A stretch of DNA of 8,701 bases from JBNKFQ01 sp050289385 (GCA_050289385.1 JBNKFQ010000169.1:1-8701); one strand, 5' to 3'; shown: positions 1 to 6,251, counted from the stretch's first letter. A program made the numbers and translations. Notes: generated by a model not told the origin, from the sequence alone.

Positions 1-64
1 GATACTTGCCGGGTAATTGATATACAAAACGTACAGTTGGAAAGTTAATTTTCTGGAGCTGTGT

Positions 65-1423
65 ATGGAACAGTATGACTATGATTTGTTTGTAATTGGG
101 GCAGGTTCCGGCGGTGTGCGCGCCGCACGTATGTCCGCACAGTATGGTGCAAAAGTGGCCGTTGCAGAGCAACAGTATCTTGGGGGCACCTGTGTTAACG
201 TCGGTTGTGTGCCCAAAAAACTGCTTGTTTATGCGTCGGCATTTGCTAAAGAATTTGTCACAGCCGAAAGCTTTGGTTGGGGTGTTTCGGGATCGCCAAG
301 CCATAACTGGCAGCAATTGATTAACAATAAAAATACAGAAATCAGCCGTTTGAACAGCGTGTATCGAAAGTTACTGGATAACTCTGGTGTCGATTTGTAC
401 GAACACCGCGCCACTATAGCCGGTCCGCACCAGGTTGAAGTTGCCGACAAGATATTTAGCGCAAGGTACATATTGATTGCCACGGGTGGTTGGCCGTTTG
501 TGCCGGATATTCCTGGCAAGGAACTGGCGATGACTTCAAATGAAGCGTTCTTCCTGGATCAACTGCCAGAAAAAATCGTGGTTGTTGGTGGTGGTTACAT
601 TGCACTGGAATTCGCGGGTATTTTTAATGGTTTGGGCGTAGAAACACATCTTGTCTATCGAGGCGCGACACTGTTACGTCATTTTGATAGTGACTTGTCG
701 TTGGCACTTGCCAACGAAATACAAAAACGGGGCATACAGCTCCACCTGAATACCGATATTGATTTTTTGAGGCAAGATGAATCCGGAGAGATAATCGCGT
801 CATTGAGTAATGGCAAAAAACTGGCGGTTGGCGAGGTTATGTACGCAACTGGACGCAAGCCAAACAGTGCCGGGCTAGGGCTGGAGAATACCGGGGTGAA
901 GTTAAATGGAAATGGCGCGATAGTGGTGGGGGAGAATTTTCAAACCTCTGAACCATCCATCTACGCCATCGGTGATGTGATAGATCGAGTGGCGTTAACT
1001 CCAGTGGCGATTGCAGAAGGCATGTCGTTGTCAGCGGCTTTGTTTGATGGCAGAACAGTACCGTTGGATTATAGCAATATACCAACGGCTGTATTTAGCC
1101 AGCCAAATCTTGCGACGGTCGGTTTAACAGAACATCAGGCTCGTGAAAAATATGACGAAATTCAGATTTATAAAAGTGAATTTCGACCAATGAAACAGAC
1201 GCTGGGTGGTACAGACGAAAAAGTACTTATGAAATTGGTGGTAGATAGCGCTTCGGATAGGGTGGTGGGTTGTCATATGATGGGAGATCATGCCGGTGAG
1301 ATCATTCAAGGCCTGGCGGTTGCTATGCAGGCAGGGGCTACCAAAGCAAATTTTGATGCAACAGTAGGGATACATCCTACCGCGGCTGAAGAGTTTGTAA
1401 CGATGAGAAATGCTGCTTCCTGA
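65..1423 (+). CDS. gor: Glutathione-disulfide reductase (NADPH)
   Basis: A cytoplasmic flavoenzyme that reduces glutathione disulfide to two glutathione with NADPH. The ATG at 65 gives 452 residues, close to the usual 450, and has GGAG at 55-58, six bases upstream. A TTG at 17 in the same frame would add 16 residues but has no such site. The N-terminal FAD-binding loop GAGSGG is at residues 12-17. The redox-active disulfide is Cys43/Cys48 in GGTCVNVGC. The NADPH-binding loop GGGYIA is at 175-180, and the arginines after it (VYRG, LLRHFD) are those used by NADPH-specific members. A second FAD motif, AIGD, lies near residue 302. The C-terminal dimer domain ends with HPTAAEEF and the catalytic His437. 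All key residues are present. It appears to stand alone; no terminator is obvious after it. Lipoamide dehydrogenase and mercuric reductase are less likely because the NADPH arginines and the CVNVGC spacing fit Gor. Confidence 0.96.
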   Translation: MEQYDYDLFVIGAGSGGVRAARMSAQYGAKVAVAEQQYLGGTCVNVGCVPKKLLVYASAFAKEFVTAESFGWGVSGSPSHNWQQLINNKNTEISRLNSVYRKLLDNSGVDLYEHRATIAGPHQVEVADKIFSARYILIATGGWPFVPDIPGKELAMTSNEAFFLDQLPEKIVVVGGGYIALEFAGIFNGLGVETHLVYRGATLLRHFDSDLSLALANEIQKRGIQLHLNTDIDFLRQDESGEIIASLSNGKKLAVGEVMYATGRKPNSAGLGLENTGVKLNGNGAIVVGENFQTSEPSIYAIGDVIDRVALTPVAIAEGMSLSAALFDGRTVPLDYSNIPTAVFSQPNLATVGLTEHQAREKYDEIQIYKSEFRPMKQTLGGTDEKVLMKLVVDSASDRVVGCHMMGDHAGEIIQGLAVAMQAGATKANFDATVGIHPTAAEEFVTMRNAAS

Positions 1424-1459
1424 TTCGGGAATTTAGAGTTATAAAAAGGTGTTGAACCC

Positions 1460-1510
1460 ATGGACAAAGTTGAAAATTTTGCGAACTACACGGTTCCGGT
1501 TGTTTTGTGA
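1460..1510 (+). CDS. Possible 16-codon mini-ORF downstream of gor
   Basis: An ATG at 1460 opens a 16-residue frame, MDKVENFANYTVPVVL, ending at TGA 1508-1510. A weak purine-rich stretch, AAAAAGG, sits about 10 bases upstream at 1443-1449. It lies in the 271-base gap between gor and the DUF3592 gene. It shows no leader-peptide hallmarks such as runs of one amino acid or a following attenuator. It may be a chance frame or a gene remnant. Confidence 0.12.
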   Translation: MDKVENFANYTVPVVL

Positions 1511-1694
1511 TACCAGGCTCGTGGGATCCAGGTAGCGCAATTATGCTGGCACCTCTCGGGTTTCCTGCATTGACTATAAATAGCGCAGCCTTTCTTTGAA
1601 AAACGCTGAACCATTTTCGAGTCCGGATTCGCTGTTTGTCAAATAGCGCGAAATATAAGGCATTGGTTTAAGGGGCAAATTCAAGGAGCAATAC

Positions 1695-2135
1695 ATGCCG
1701 TTACGATACATACCTGCCCTGGTCATTATTATTGGATTGACAGTTGCAACCGTTTACTTTTACAACGAGGAATCTTCTTATATTTCGGGAATGGAAATCA
1801 CGTCGGGTCGGGTGGTTGCTCTTGGCGGCAAAAGCAAGTCCACAATAACATTTATTGGTAGCAAGTCATCTGCCAACACGCAGGCGCTTGTGGATTTTAC
1901 GGTAGATGGATCCACATATCGATCCGAGGGCAGGGCGATGGGCCTGCCAGGATGGGAGGTAGGACAGACGGTAGACGTATATTTTTCAGAACAGGACCCT
2001 GAAAAATCGCGAATCAAACGATGGGATGAACTCTACTTTTTTACCGCGATATGCTCATTTTTTCTGGGCTTTTGCCTGCTATTTGCAACGGTGAATTTTA
2101 TTGTTTACAAGGTCAGGGGACGTCCGCTCTCATAG
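1695..2135 (+). CDS. DUF3592-type two-helix membrane protein
   Basis: A 146-residue protein with no assigned function. The ATG at 1695 follows AAGGAG (1683-1688) at six bases. Helix one is at residues 5-23 (RYIPALVIII onward) and helix two at about 113-138, followed by a basic tail (YKVRGR) that suggests a cytoplasmic C-terminus. The 85 residues between them form a probable extracytoplasmic beta-rich domain. Its features match DUF3592: ITSGRVV, then VDFTVDGSTYRSEG, GWEVGQTVDVYF and a DPEKSRI-like end. Such proteins are common in bacteria, and no enzymatic residues stand out. The next gene begins 7 bases after its stop, so the two are probably co-transcribed. The family assignment is by motif recognition only. 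Confidence 0.8.
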   Translation: MPLRYIPALVIIIGLTVATVYFYNEESSYISGMEITSGRVVALGGKSKSTITFIGSKSSANTQALVDFTVDGSTYRSEGRAMGLPGWEVGQTVDVYFSEQDPEKSRIKRWDELYFFTAICSFFLGFCLLFATVNFIVYKVRGRPLS

Positions 2136-2142
2136 CCATCCA

Positions 2143-2595
2143 ATGGATACCACAGATATGCCAGTGCCATCAGAATACCAACGCGCAACCGAAAAGTTCT
2201 ACAATTATCTGGTCGATGCACGAGACACAGCCGGGCTCTGGAGCACTCACGTGACGTACACCATGACTCAGGGGGTTTTTCAGGTATTTCGCCGACATCT
2301 TTCAACAGAGGACGCTATCGCTTTTGCAAATGTGTTGCCAATTTGCCTGAGAGCCCTGTTTGTCAGCGACTGGAATACAGAAGAACCGATAAAACCTTTT
2401 GATGACCTGGAAACCATGACAAAAGAAGTAAAATCGCTGCGTTCGAAACATAATTTTTCTACAGAAACCGCTATACAAGATGTGGCTACCGCATTGCGGC
2501 GGCACGTAGATGAAGAGGCCTTTGATAACGTGCTTGCCAAACTTCCAGATGGCGCCATCGATTTCTGGAAACCGCGGGAGGGAGACAAAATTTAA
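2143..2595 (+). CDS. DUF2267-like small soluble protein
   Basis: A 150-residue soluble, mostly helical protein. The ATG at 2143 lies 7 bases after the stop of the upstream gene and has no clear ribosome binding site, which suggests translational coupling. A TTG at 2101 in frame would overlap the upstream gene by 35 bases, and an ATG at 2158 also lacks a site. The pattern resembles DUF2267, which has two similar helical halves: an amphipathic helix with RHLSTEDAIAFANVLPICLR at 51-70 and an aromatic-acidic link (SDWNTEEPIKPF), then RRHVDEEAFDNVLAKLP at 119-135 ending in DFW. The repeated form is a helix, an acidic turn, and a helix ending in LP. No function is established for the family and no catalytic residues are evident. 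Confidence 0.7.
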   Translation: MDTTDMPVPSEYQRATEKFYNYLVDARDTAGLWSTHVTYTMTQGVFQVFRRHLSTEDAIAFANVLPICLRALFVSDWNTEEPIKPFDDLETMTKEVKSLRSKHNFSTETAIQDVATALRRHVDEEAFDNVLAKLPDGAIDFWKPREGDKI

Positions 2596-2630
2596 CAATT
2601 TCCAGTCCGAATCAATTAAAACGGAAAAAA

Positions 2631-2888
2631 CTAATATTTGATCTTTTCATCAATCTCTTTCAATTTTCGATTTACGTCGTCCTGAAGCTTGTCTTCGACC
2701 GAACGGGCTTTTTCCATTTCTCTGCCAAAAAACGGATCTGACCCCGATACGTCCTCATCACTGTCTATAAGCCCTGCGCGCTCCGTCGTTGACTGAGCAG
2801 TGGTCTTGGGAGTAGCGGCATGATCCAGGTAAGTGTCCAACAGGAACCAGATCAATGCTACAGTTATTATCAAATATATCAGCCTCAT
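2631..2888 (-). CDS. Small single-pass membrane protein with C-terminal coiled coil
   Basis: An 85-residue protein that I do not recognise. The start is well supported: GGAGG (2895-2899, minus strand) lies six bases before the ATG. Residues 3-20 form one hydrophobic helix (LIYLIITVALIWFLLDTY). A polar, Ser/Thr- and Asp-rich linker runs from about 24 to 52. Residues 57-84 are strongly charged (EMEKARSVEDKLQDD and onward) and have the heptad look of a short coiled coil. There is no lipobox or signal-peptidase site. It is therefore probably an inner-membrane anchor or a partner in a small complex. It is convergent with the DUF2267-like gene (35-base gap) and divergent from the peroxiredoxin gene (140-base gap). 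Confidence 0.65.
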   Translation of the reverse strand: MRLIYLIITVALIWFLLDTYLDHAATPKTTAQSTTERAGLIDSDEDVSGSDPFFGREMEKARSVEDKLQDDVNRKLKEIDEKIKY

Positions 2889-2921
2889 AACCGGCCTCCA
2901 CTATTATCGTGTTGTGACATA

Positions 2922-2927
2922 AGTATA
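2922..2927 (-). promoter_or_regulatory. Possible -10 element for the 85-residue membrane protein
   Basis: The minus strand reads TATACT, five of six consensus bases. It would place transcription start about 27 bases before the gene's ATG at 2888. No good -35 hexamer lies 16-18 bases upstream, so support is limited. Confidence 0.25.
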
Positions 2928-2955
2928 GACACAGACGCATTGTTACAGGAACGGA

Positions 2956-2984
2956 TTGATCTTGTCGGCAAAAAGTATCATATT
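2956..2984 (+). promoter_or_regulatory. Possible sigma-70 promoter for the peroxiredoxin gene
   Basis: TTGATC at 2956-2961 and CATATT at 2979-2984 are 17 bases apart, each matching four of six consensus bases. Transcription would start near 2991, giving a short leader before the ATG at 3029. The match is modest and could be chance. Confidence 0.22.
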
Positions 2985-3028
2985 GCATCATCTTTTCACC
3001 GATTTCCCTGTACTGAGGACCATAACCG

Positions 3029-3571
3029 ATGAACATGTTGCGTGGAATTTGTCTTGCCGCCACCCTGGTTACTTTACCCGTTTTTGCTGCTCTGGAGAAA
3101 GGCAGTAAAGCCCCTGATTTTGACGTGGAAGCGTCTCTGGCGGGTGAGCCCTTTCACTTCAGTCTGGCCGAAGCTCTGGAGAGTGGTCCGGTTGTGCTGT
3201 ATTTCTATCCCGCAGCGTTTACCCCCGGTTGTACTATAGAAGCTCATAAATTTGCCGAAGCGACAGAAGCCTTTGCTGAATATGGGGCTACCGTAATTGG
3301 CGTTTCCTCAGACGACCTGGAGAAGCTGCACAAGTTTTCCGTGTCTGAGTGCCGCAACAAGTTTGCCGTTGCGGCGGATCCCGAACAGCGCGTTATCAAG
3401 GCTTATGATGCTGTACTTGATCGCATGCCGCAGTACGCTGACCGCATCTCTTATGTGATTTCGCCAGAAGGGGAGATAATCCACACCCATGTTGCCATGG
3501 AGCCAAATGGCCACATCACAGAAAGCCTCGCTGCGGTCAAGTCATGGGCAGACAAGCAAAATACGCAATAA
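3029..3571 (+). CDS. Exported Bcp/PrxQ-type thiol peroxidase (peroxiredoxin)
   Basis: A 180-residue AhpC/TSA-family peroxiredoxin predicted to reduce hydroperoxides in the periplasm. GAGGA at 3015-3019 lies nine bases before the ATG. Residues 1-20 look like a Sec signal peptide, with cleavage likely after VFA. The mature domain begins with the usual GSKAPDF. The catalytic motif PAAFTPGC gives Pro61, Thr65 and peroxidatic Cys68. Position Cys68+5, where classical Bcp has its resolving cysteine, is His73. Instead Cys108 lies in the helix after GVSSDD, near where some PrxQ proteins carry theirs, so a two-cysteine mechanism with Cys108 is plausible. An arginine in DRISYVISPEG completes the site. 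No reductase or thioredoxin partner lies nearby. It converges with the Hsp70 gene across a 54-base gap. Confidence 0.9.
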   Translation: MNMLRGICLAATLVTLPVFAALEKGSKAPDFDVEASLAGEPFHFSLAEALESGPVVLYFYPAAFTPGCTIEAHKFAEATEAFAEYGATVIGVSSDDLEKLHKFSVSECRNKFAVAADPEQRVIKAYDAVLDRMPQYADRISYVISPEGEIIHTHVAMEPNGHITESLAAVKSWADKQNTQ

Positions 3572-3599
3572 AGCTTTGGTATATGCTTTCAAAATCACA

Positions 3600-3619
3600 G
3601 GGCAGAAGCGACTCTGCCC
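3600..3619. terminator. Shared hairpin between convergent peroxiredoxin and Hsp70 genes
   Basis: A perfect 7-bp stem, GGGCAGA and TCTGCCC, encloses a 6-base loop. It is 28 bases past the peroxiredoxin stop and 6 bases past the Hsp70 stop on the other strand. Neither side has a strong T-run (GTTTA on plus, GATTTTG on minus), so it may be a weak bidirectional terminator. Confidence 0.5.
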
Positions 3620-3625
3620 CCGCGT

Positions 3626-5107
3626 TTATGATTCACGATCCTGATTTTTGCCGAAATCGTAGCCATAGTAACTCGCTATTGCCAAACCGCTGGCTACGCC
3701 GGTAAAGGCGTCGTGTTCAACCACCTTGCCGGGAAAGTGCTTGTTTAATATTCGAGTGACCGCTGGTATTAACGACGATCCCCCTGTGCGCAACACCAGA
3801 TCAATTTCCGAGGCTTGTATGGATGCCTTGTCGAGTATGGTCTGTACCGCTTGTTCGAACATACTTAACTGATCGGCAATCATGTTCTCAAACTCGGGTC
3901 GCGTCAGTGTAATCTTTACATCGACTTCAGGTATATCGAGTACGGCTTTTTCCTCCGTCGACAAGCGTGCCTTGAAATCCTTGATGGCCTGAAATATCAG
4001 ATAACTGAAATTGTGTTGTATCAGGTCACGCAGGCGGCAAAACTTTTTCGCAGCGCGACCTCCCTTTGCAACACAGTCCATAATCGGCGCTGTATATTTA
4101 TTTTGATTGAGCATATAACTCACTGCCCAGTTAACCAGCAGCTCTTCATAATCAGAAAAAGGGAAGGGGGTATCTATGTAGCCTTCCATACCCAGGCGTT
4201 GCCATCGTTCGCCTTTGCCCAGCAACGGGAAAAGTAATTCCCGGAACAGTCGTTGATCAATATGGTCGCCCCCCAAGCCGATGCCGTAAGTGGCAATAAC
4301 TTCAAATCCCGAATCATTTCGTTTCAGGATACAAAAGTCCAGAGTGCCGCCGCCGAAGTCAACCGTTAATACAAACTTGCTGTCAGTGTCAGGGTTGACG
4401 ACGAGATAACTCAAGGTCGCTGCAACAGGTTCAGGACAAAATGTTTGTGTTGTAATACCGGCATAATTGTAAGCTTCGGCAAGCCGTTGCAGAGCCAGTC
4501 TGTTGTGGTGCTCACCGCGACCTTCAAAATTTACAGGGTGCCCGATACAGGCATAGTCAGCAGGGGCAGGGCGATCATCATGGAAGTCAGCAAGACGAAG
4601 CTGAGTGGCTTTTCTGATTCTCAGCAGCAGGGGGGTTAACAGGGCGACCAGACGAAAGGGTTTGTCAAATACCATTAAACGGTAAACTGTTCCGTCGCCA
4701 AGCAGTCTTTTAGTGCCACGAAAAAGTCTCCCTTGCTGACTCTTGTCGTGCATTGCCTGACTGTATACTTTTCCGGAAGCCAGCAAAGGTTCTGTTGGAT
4801 CACTTGTGCCGGTAAATATGTTGGTTTCTCCTAAAAGTTCTGCACTTAATTCGACCTTTCTGCCCATATTACTTTTTATATATTCATCGATGGCTGCCTG
4901 TCCGGTAATGGTTTGCAGGTTTTTATCAATATAGGTGGCTGAAGGCATAATGGCGTTGTGCTCCTCAAGCTGTACCATCATGATTTTGCTGCCATCAAAT
5001 ATCGCGGCGGCACTGTTGGTGGTGCCGAAATCAATTCCAACCCCGACAGATGTTGCTCCCGTTAAATCCTGGTTTGATTTCGAAAATGAAAAATCAAATC
5101 TTGACAT
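3626..5107 (-). CDS. YegD-like Hsp70-family ATPase without substrate-binding domain
   Basis: A 493-residue cytoplasmic protein built on the Hsp70/actin ATPase fold. The start has GAGG seven bases upstream. About 24 unconserved residues precede phosphate-1 motif IDFGTTNS (25-32). IGHPVNFEG (188-196) and EPVAA (226-230, connect-1) resemble Escherichia coli YegD closely. Phosphate-2 motif VDFGGGTLDF is at 249-258, GLGGDHID at 277-284, and the adenosine motif LRTGGSSLIPAV at 439-450. The chain ends about 45 residues after that motif, so the peptide-binding and lid domains of DnaK are absent. The ATPase sites look intact. The length is somewhat above YegD's 450, partly from the N-terminal extension. 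Neither dnaJ nor grpE is nearby. The client or role is unknown; it may act as an ATP-dependent switch and not as a classical chaperone. Confidence 0.88.
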   Translation of the reverse strand: MSRFDFSFSKSNQDLTGATSVGVGIDFGTTNSAAAIFDGSKIMMVQLEEHNAIMPSATYIDKNLQTITGQAAIDEYIKSNMGRKVELSAELLGETNIFTGTSDPTEPLLASGKVYSQAMHDKSQQGRLFRGTKRLLGDGTVYRLMVFDKPFRLVALLTPLLLRIRKATQLRLADFHDDRPAPADYACIGHPVNFEGRGEHHNRLALQRLAEAYNYAGITTQTFCPEPVAATLSYLVVNPDTDSKFVLTVDFGGGTLDFCILKRNDSGFEVIATYGIGLGGDHIDQRLFRELLFPLLGKGERWQRLGMEGYIDTPFPFSDYEELLVNWAVSYMLNQNKYTAPIMDCVAKGGRAAKKFCRLRDLIQHNFSYLIFQAIKDFKARLSTEEKAVLDIPEVDVKITLTRPEFENMIADQLSMFEQAVQTILDKASIQASEIDLVLRTGGSSLIPAVTRILNKHFPGKVVEHDAFTGVASGLAIASYYGYDFGKNQDRES

Positions 5108-5166
5108 TTATAAACCTCTTCAGTACCATGAAAATCGTGTTGTGAAAATTTAATACAAATTCAACA

Positions 5167-5203
5167 TACAAGTCTTATTTACCAGTCTTACTTACAAGTC
5201 CTC
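5167..5203. repeat. Three near-copies of an 11-bp unit at exact 13-nt spacing
   Basis: TACAAGTCTTA at 5167, TACCAGTCTTA at 5180 and TACAAGTCCTC at 5193 each start 13 bases after the last. The third copy overlaps the stop codon and last codons of the doubtful ORF at 5192-5419. The array lies about 60-95 bases upstream of the Hsp70 start. Confidence 0.55.
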
Positions 5204-5419
5204 GTACAGATTTTTTAGCGCCAGTTCCCCTGAATAAAATTTTGCTTTATAGCATGTTTCAAAAAATTCAGCTAGCAATCGTTGTTTGGCTTGAATGAAA
5301 AACTCTTGTTGCCTCCAATCTTTCAACCAGGTCAAAGCAATGTGTACGCGATTATCCGGAGGCGCAAACGAAACAGGTAGAGAAGGGTGGAGGGCGGCAG
5401 TCTGTGGAGGCGGGTGCAC
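5192..5419 (-). CDS. Doubtful 75-codon ORF upstream of Hsp70
   Basis: The frame opens at a GTG (5417-5419) with no ribosome binding site, and an in-frame stop lies six codons further upstream. The first 25 residues are Pro-rich and unconvincing. The last 50 look more protein-like: an amphipathic, aromatic and charged helical stretch (WLKDWRQQEFFIQAKQ, LLAEFFETCYKAKFY) ending in LYEDL. No good internal start codon has a binding site. It could be a real small gene, the remnant of a decayed gene, or chance. If real it would be read in the same direction as Hsp70, 84 bases before it. Confidence 0.25.
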   Translation of the reverse strand: MHPPPQTAALHPSLPVSFAPPDNRVHIALTWLKDWRQQEFFIQAKQRLLAEFFETCYKAKFYSGELALKNLYEDL

Positions 5420-5428
5420 ATAGCAAAT

Positions 5429-5443
5429 AATGAATTATTCATT
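5429..5443. repeat. AT-rich palindrome
   Basis: AATGAAT and ATTCATT flank a single central T, forming a perfect 7-1-7 dyad. It lies just upstream of the GTG of the doubtful ORF. It could be an operator, but in AT-rich DNA such palindromes can arise by chance. Confidence 0.35.
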
Positions 5444-5561
5444 CCGAAGCTGCGTCCGTTTGGGGGCCTGCGATTTGGGTAAGGTGTTTTGCTGAATCTT
5501 TTCGGATCAGATGTCCGATAACTGAAAAAGGGTTGCAAGCATGGGGAAGTGTAAGCCCGAA

Positions 5562-5591
5562 CTTATAAAAGACATTAAATTTTGTCTTTAA
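5562..5591 (-). promoter_or_regulatory. Possible promoter reading toward Hsp70
   Basis: On the minus strand TATAAG (5562-5567) matches five of six -10 bases. A weak TTAAAG (5586-5591) lies 18 bases upstream. It overlaps the inverted repeats at 5568-5608. If used, the Hsp70 transcript would carry a leader of about 450 bases that includes the doubtful ORF. Confidence 0.2.
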
Positions 5592-5608
5592 GTAATTGAA
5601 TTAATGTC
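5568..5608. repeat. Overlapping inverted repeats, possible operator
   Basis: GACATTAA at 5571-5578 and TTAATGTC at 5601-5608 form a perfect 8-bp inverted repeat with a 22-base spacer. Inside it, AAAGACA (5568-5574) and TGTCTTT (5583-5589) form a second perfect 7-bp pair. The two pairings share the GACA bases, so they are mutually exclusive as RNA. As DNA they make three TGTC/GACA half-sites around a possible promoter. Confidence 0.4.
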
Positions 5609-5644
5609 ATTTAGTTGATCATTTTGGTTTATGTTAAATGAGCT

Positions 5645-5666
5645 CCCGAATCTGGACCGATTCGGG
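5645..5666. terminator. Hairpin 2 downstream of the lipoprotein gene
   Basis: A perfect 8-bp stem, CCCGAATC (5645-5652) and GATTCGGG (5659-5666), has a 6-base loop. It lies about 50 bases past the lipoprotein stop on the minus strand. The plus side has only CTTT after it and the minus side AGCTCATTTAA, so it lacks a classical T-run. It may be a weak terminator or an RNA 3' end stabiliser. Confidence 0.4.
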
Positions 5667-5671
5667 CTTTA

Positions 5672-5702
5672 GGGCCTGGATCAGAGATAACTGTCCGGGC
5701 CC
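5672..5702 (-). terminator. Hairpin 1 directly after the lipoprotein stop
   Basis: GGGCCTGGA (5672-5680) pairs with TCCGGGCCC (5694-5702) through nine base pairs including one non-Watson-Crick position, with a 13-base loop. It starts 13 bases after the lipoprotein stop codon on the minus strand. No T-run follows, but a second hairpin does. Confidence 0.45.
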
Positions 5703-5715
5703 CATTGTGATACGG

Positions 5716-6090
5716 TCAAAAAACCAAAGTGGCTGCCCATGAACCGCCATGTTCAACAGAACAGCGGACTTCGCGCCACATTCCAGATACTTGCGGGTCG
5801 TCGCAGTTAACCTTGATCTCTTCACCTTGCCAGGAGCCAGTCAACTGACCTTCGTAGCGATCGTTGAGATAGCCTTCGGCAACCGTTTGATCATTAATTT
5901 TAACCACCAGCATGCGCGCCTGGGCCACGCCAATGCCATAACCCTTGGCTGCGTCGTTTAATTCGCCGGAAATCAGTACAGAGCTTCCATCGCCAGTCTT
6001 ATAGTACTGTGAAGCGAGAGTATCAACGCCAATACTTGGCGAGCACGCAGCCAGACAGCCAGTGATAGCAATTAGTCCCAAATATTTCAT
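5716..6090 (-). CDS. Small lipoprotein of unknown function
   Basis: A 124-residue lipoprotein. AAGGAG lies nine bases before the ATG. The signal sequence MKYLGLIAITGCLAAC carries a lipobox, LAAC, so Cys16 is the predicted lipidated residue. Residues 17-19 are Ser-Pro-Ser; there is no Asp at +2, so outer-membrane sorting by Lol is likely. The mature part is about 108 residues and looks beta-rich: SSVLISGELND, QARMLVVKINDQTVAEG, YLNDRYEGQLTGSWQG, then KVNCDD and WREVRCSVE. Cys96 and Cys110 could form a disulfide. The alternation of strands and turns suggests one small beta-sandwich or barrel domain, but I do not recognise the family. It appears monocistronic, with a long upstream gap and two hairpins after the stop. 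Confidence 0.8.
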   Translation of the reverse strand: MKYLGLIAITGCLAACSPSIGVDTLASQYYKTGDGSSVLISGELNDAAKGYGIGVAQARMLVVKINDQTVAEGYLNDRYEGQLTGSWQGEEIKVNCDDPQVSGMWREVRCSVEHGGSWAATLVF

Positions 6091-6143
6091 CCGATAAATC
6101 TCCTTTTATGATTGTGTGCGAATCTGAGTGCAAGTTTAACGGT

Positions 6144-6169
6144 AAAAGTTGTCTATGCGTATAACTTTT
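6144..6169. repeat. Inverted repeat upstream of the lipoprotein gene
   Basis: AAAAGTT (6144-6150) and AACTTTT (6163-6169) are a perfect 7-bp inverted repeat around a 12-base spacer. The centres of the two arms are 19 bases apart, about two helical turns, a spacing that suits a dimeric repressor. It lies 54-79 bases before the lipoprotein start. Confidence 0.35.
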
Positions 6170-6251
6170 GCGAGGCCGGTTGTACTGGGATTGAAACAGA
6201 AATGAAAGTGTTTTTTCGCAATCGGCTTGTTTTGTGGAATAAATGATTGCG

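Larger units (their letters stand above)
5108..5715. other. Gene-poor region between Hsp70 and the lipoprotein
   Basis: About 600 bases with no secure gene. It holds, from left to right, a 13-nt-period repeat, one doubtful minus-strand ORF (5192-5419), an AT-rich palindrome, an inverted-repeat cluster near a possible minus promoter, and two tandem hairpins after the lipoprotein stop. The Hsp70 promoter is presumably in here, since the next upstream gene on that strand ends at 5716. Confidence 0.6.

Noticed and set aside
1547..1569. Sigma-54-like TGGCAC before the DUF3592 gene
   Set aside because: The required TTGCA-type element five bases downstream is absent; the nearest TGCA-like bases are at the wrong spacing.
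1570..1592. TTGACT as a -35 element before the DUF3592 gene
   Set aside because: No acceptable -10 hexamer lies 16-18 bases downstream. The nearby TATAAA at 1575-1580 overlaps it and has no -35 of its own.
2609..2628. TCCG/CGGA hairpin between the convergent genes near 2596-2630
   Set aside because: The stem is only 4 bp with a 12-base AT-rich loop, too weak to call a terminator.
2758..3063. 101-codon minus-strand ORF across the divergent intergenic region
   Set aside because: It overlaps both the 85-residue membrane protein and the peroxiredoxin signal peptide in other frames, and those genes have clear starts and domain features.
5332..5538. 68-codon minus-strand ORF starting at TTG
   Set aside because: It has no binding site, an Arg/Pro-rich composition, and overlaps the more protein-like frame at 5192-5419. 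I found no convincing frameshift join between the two.
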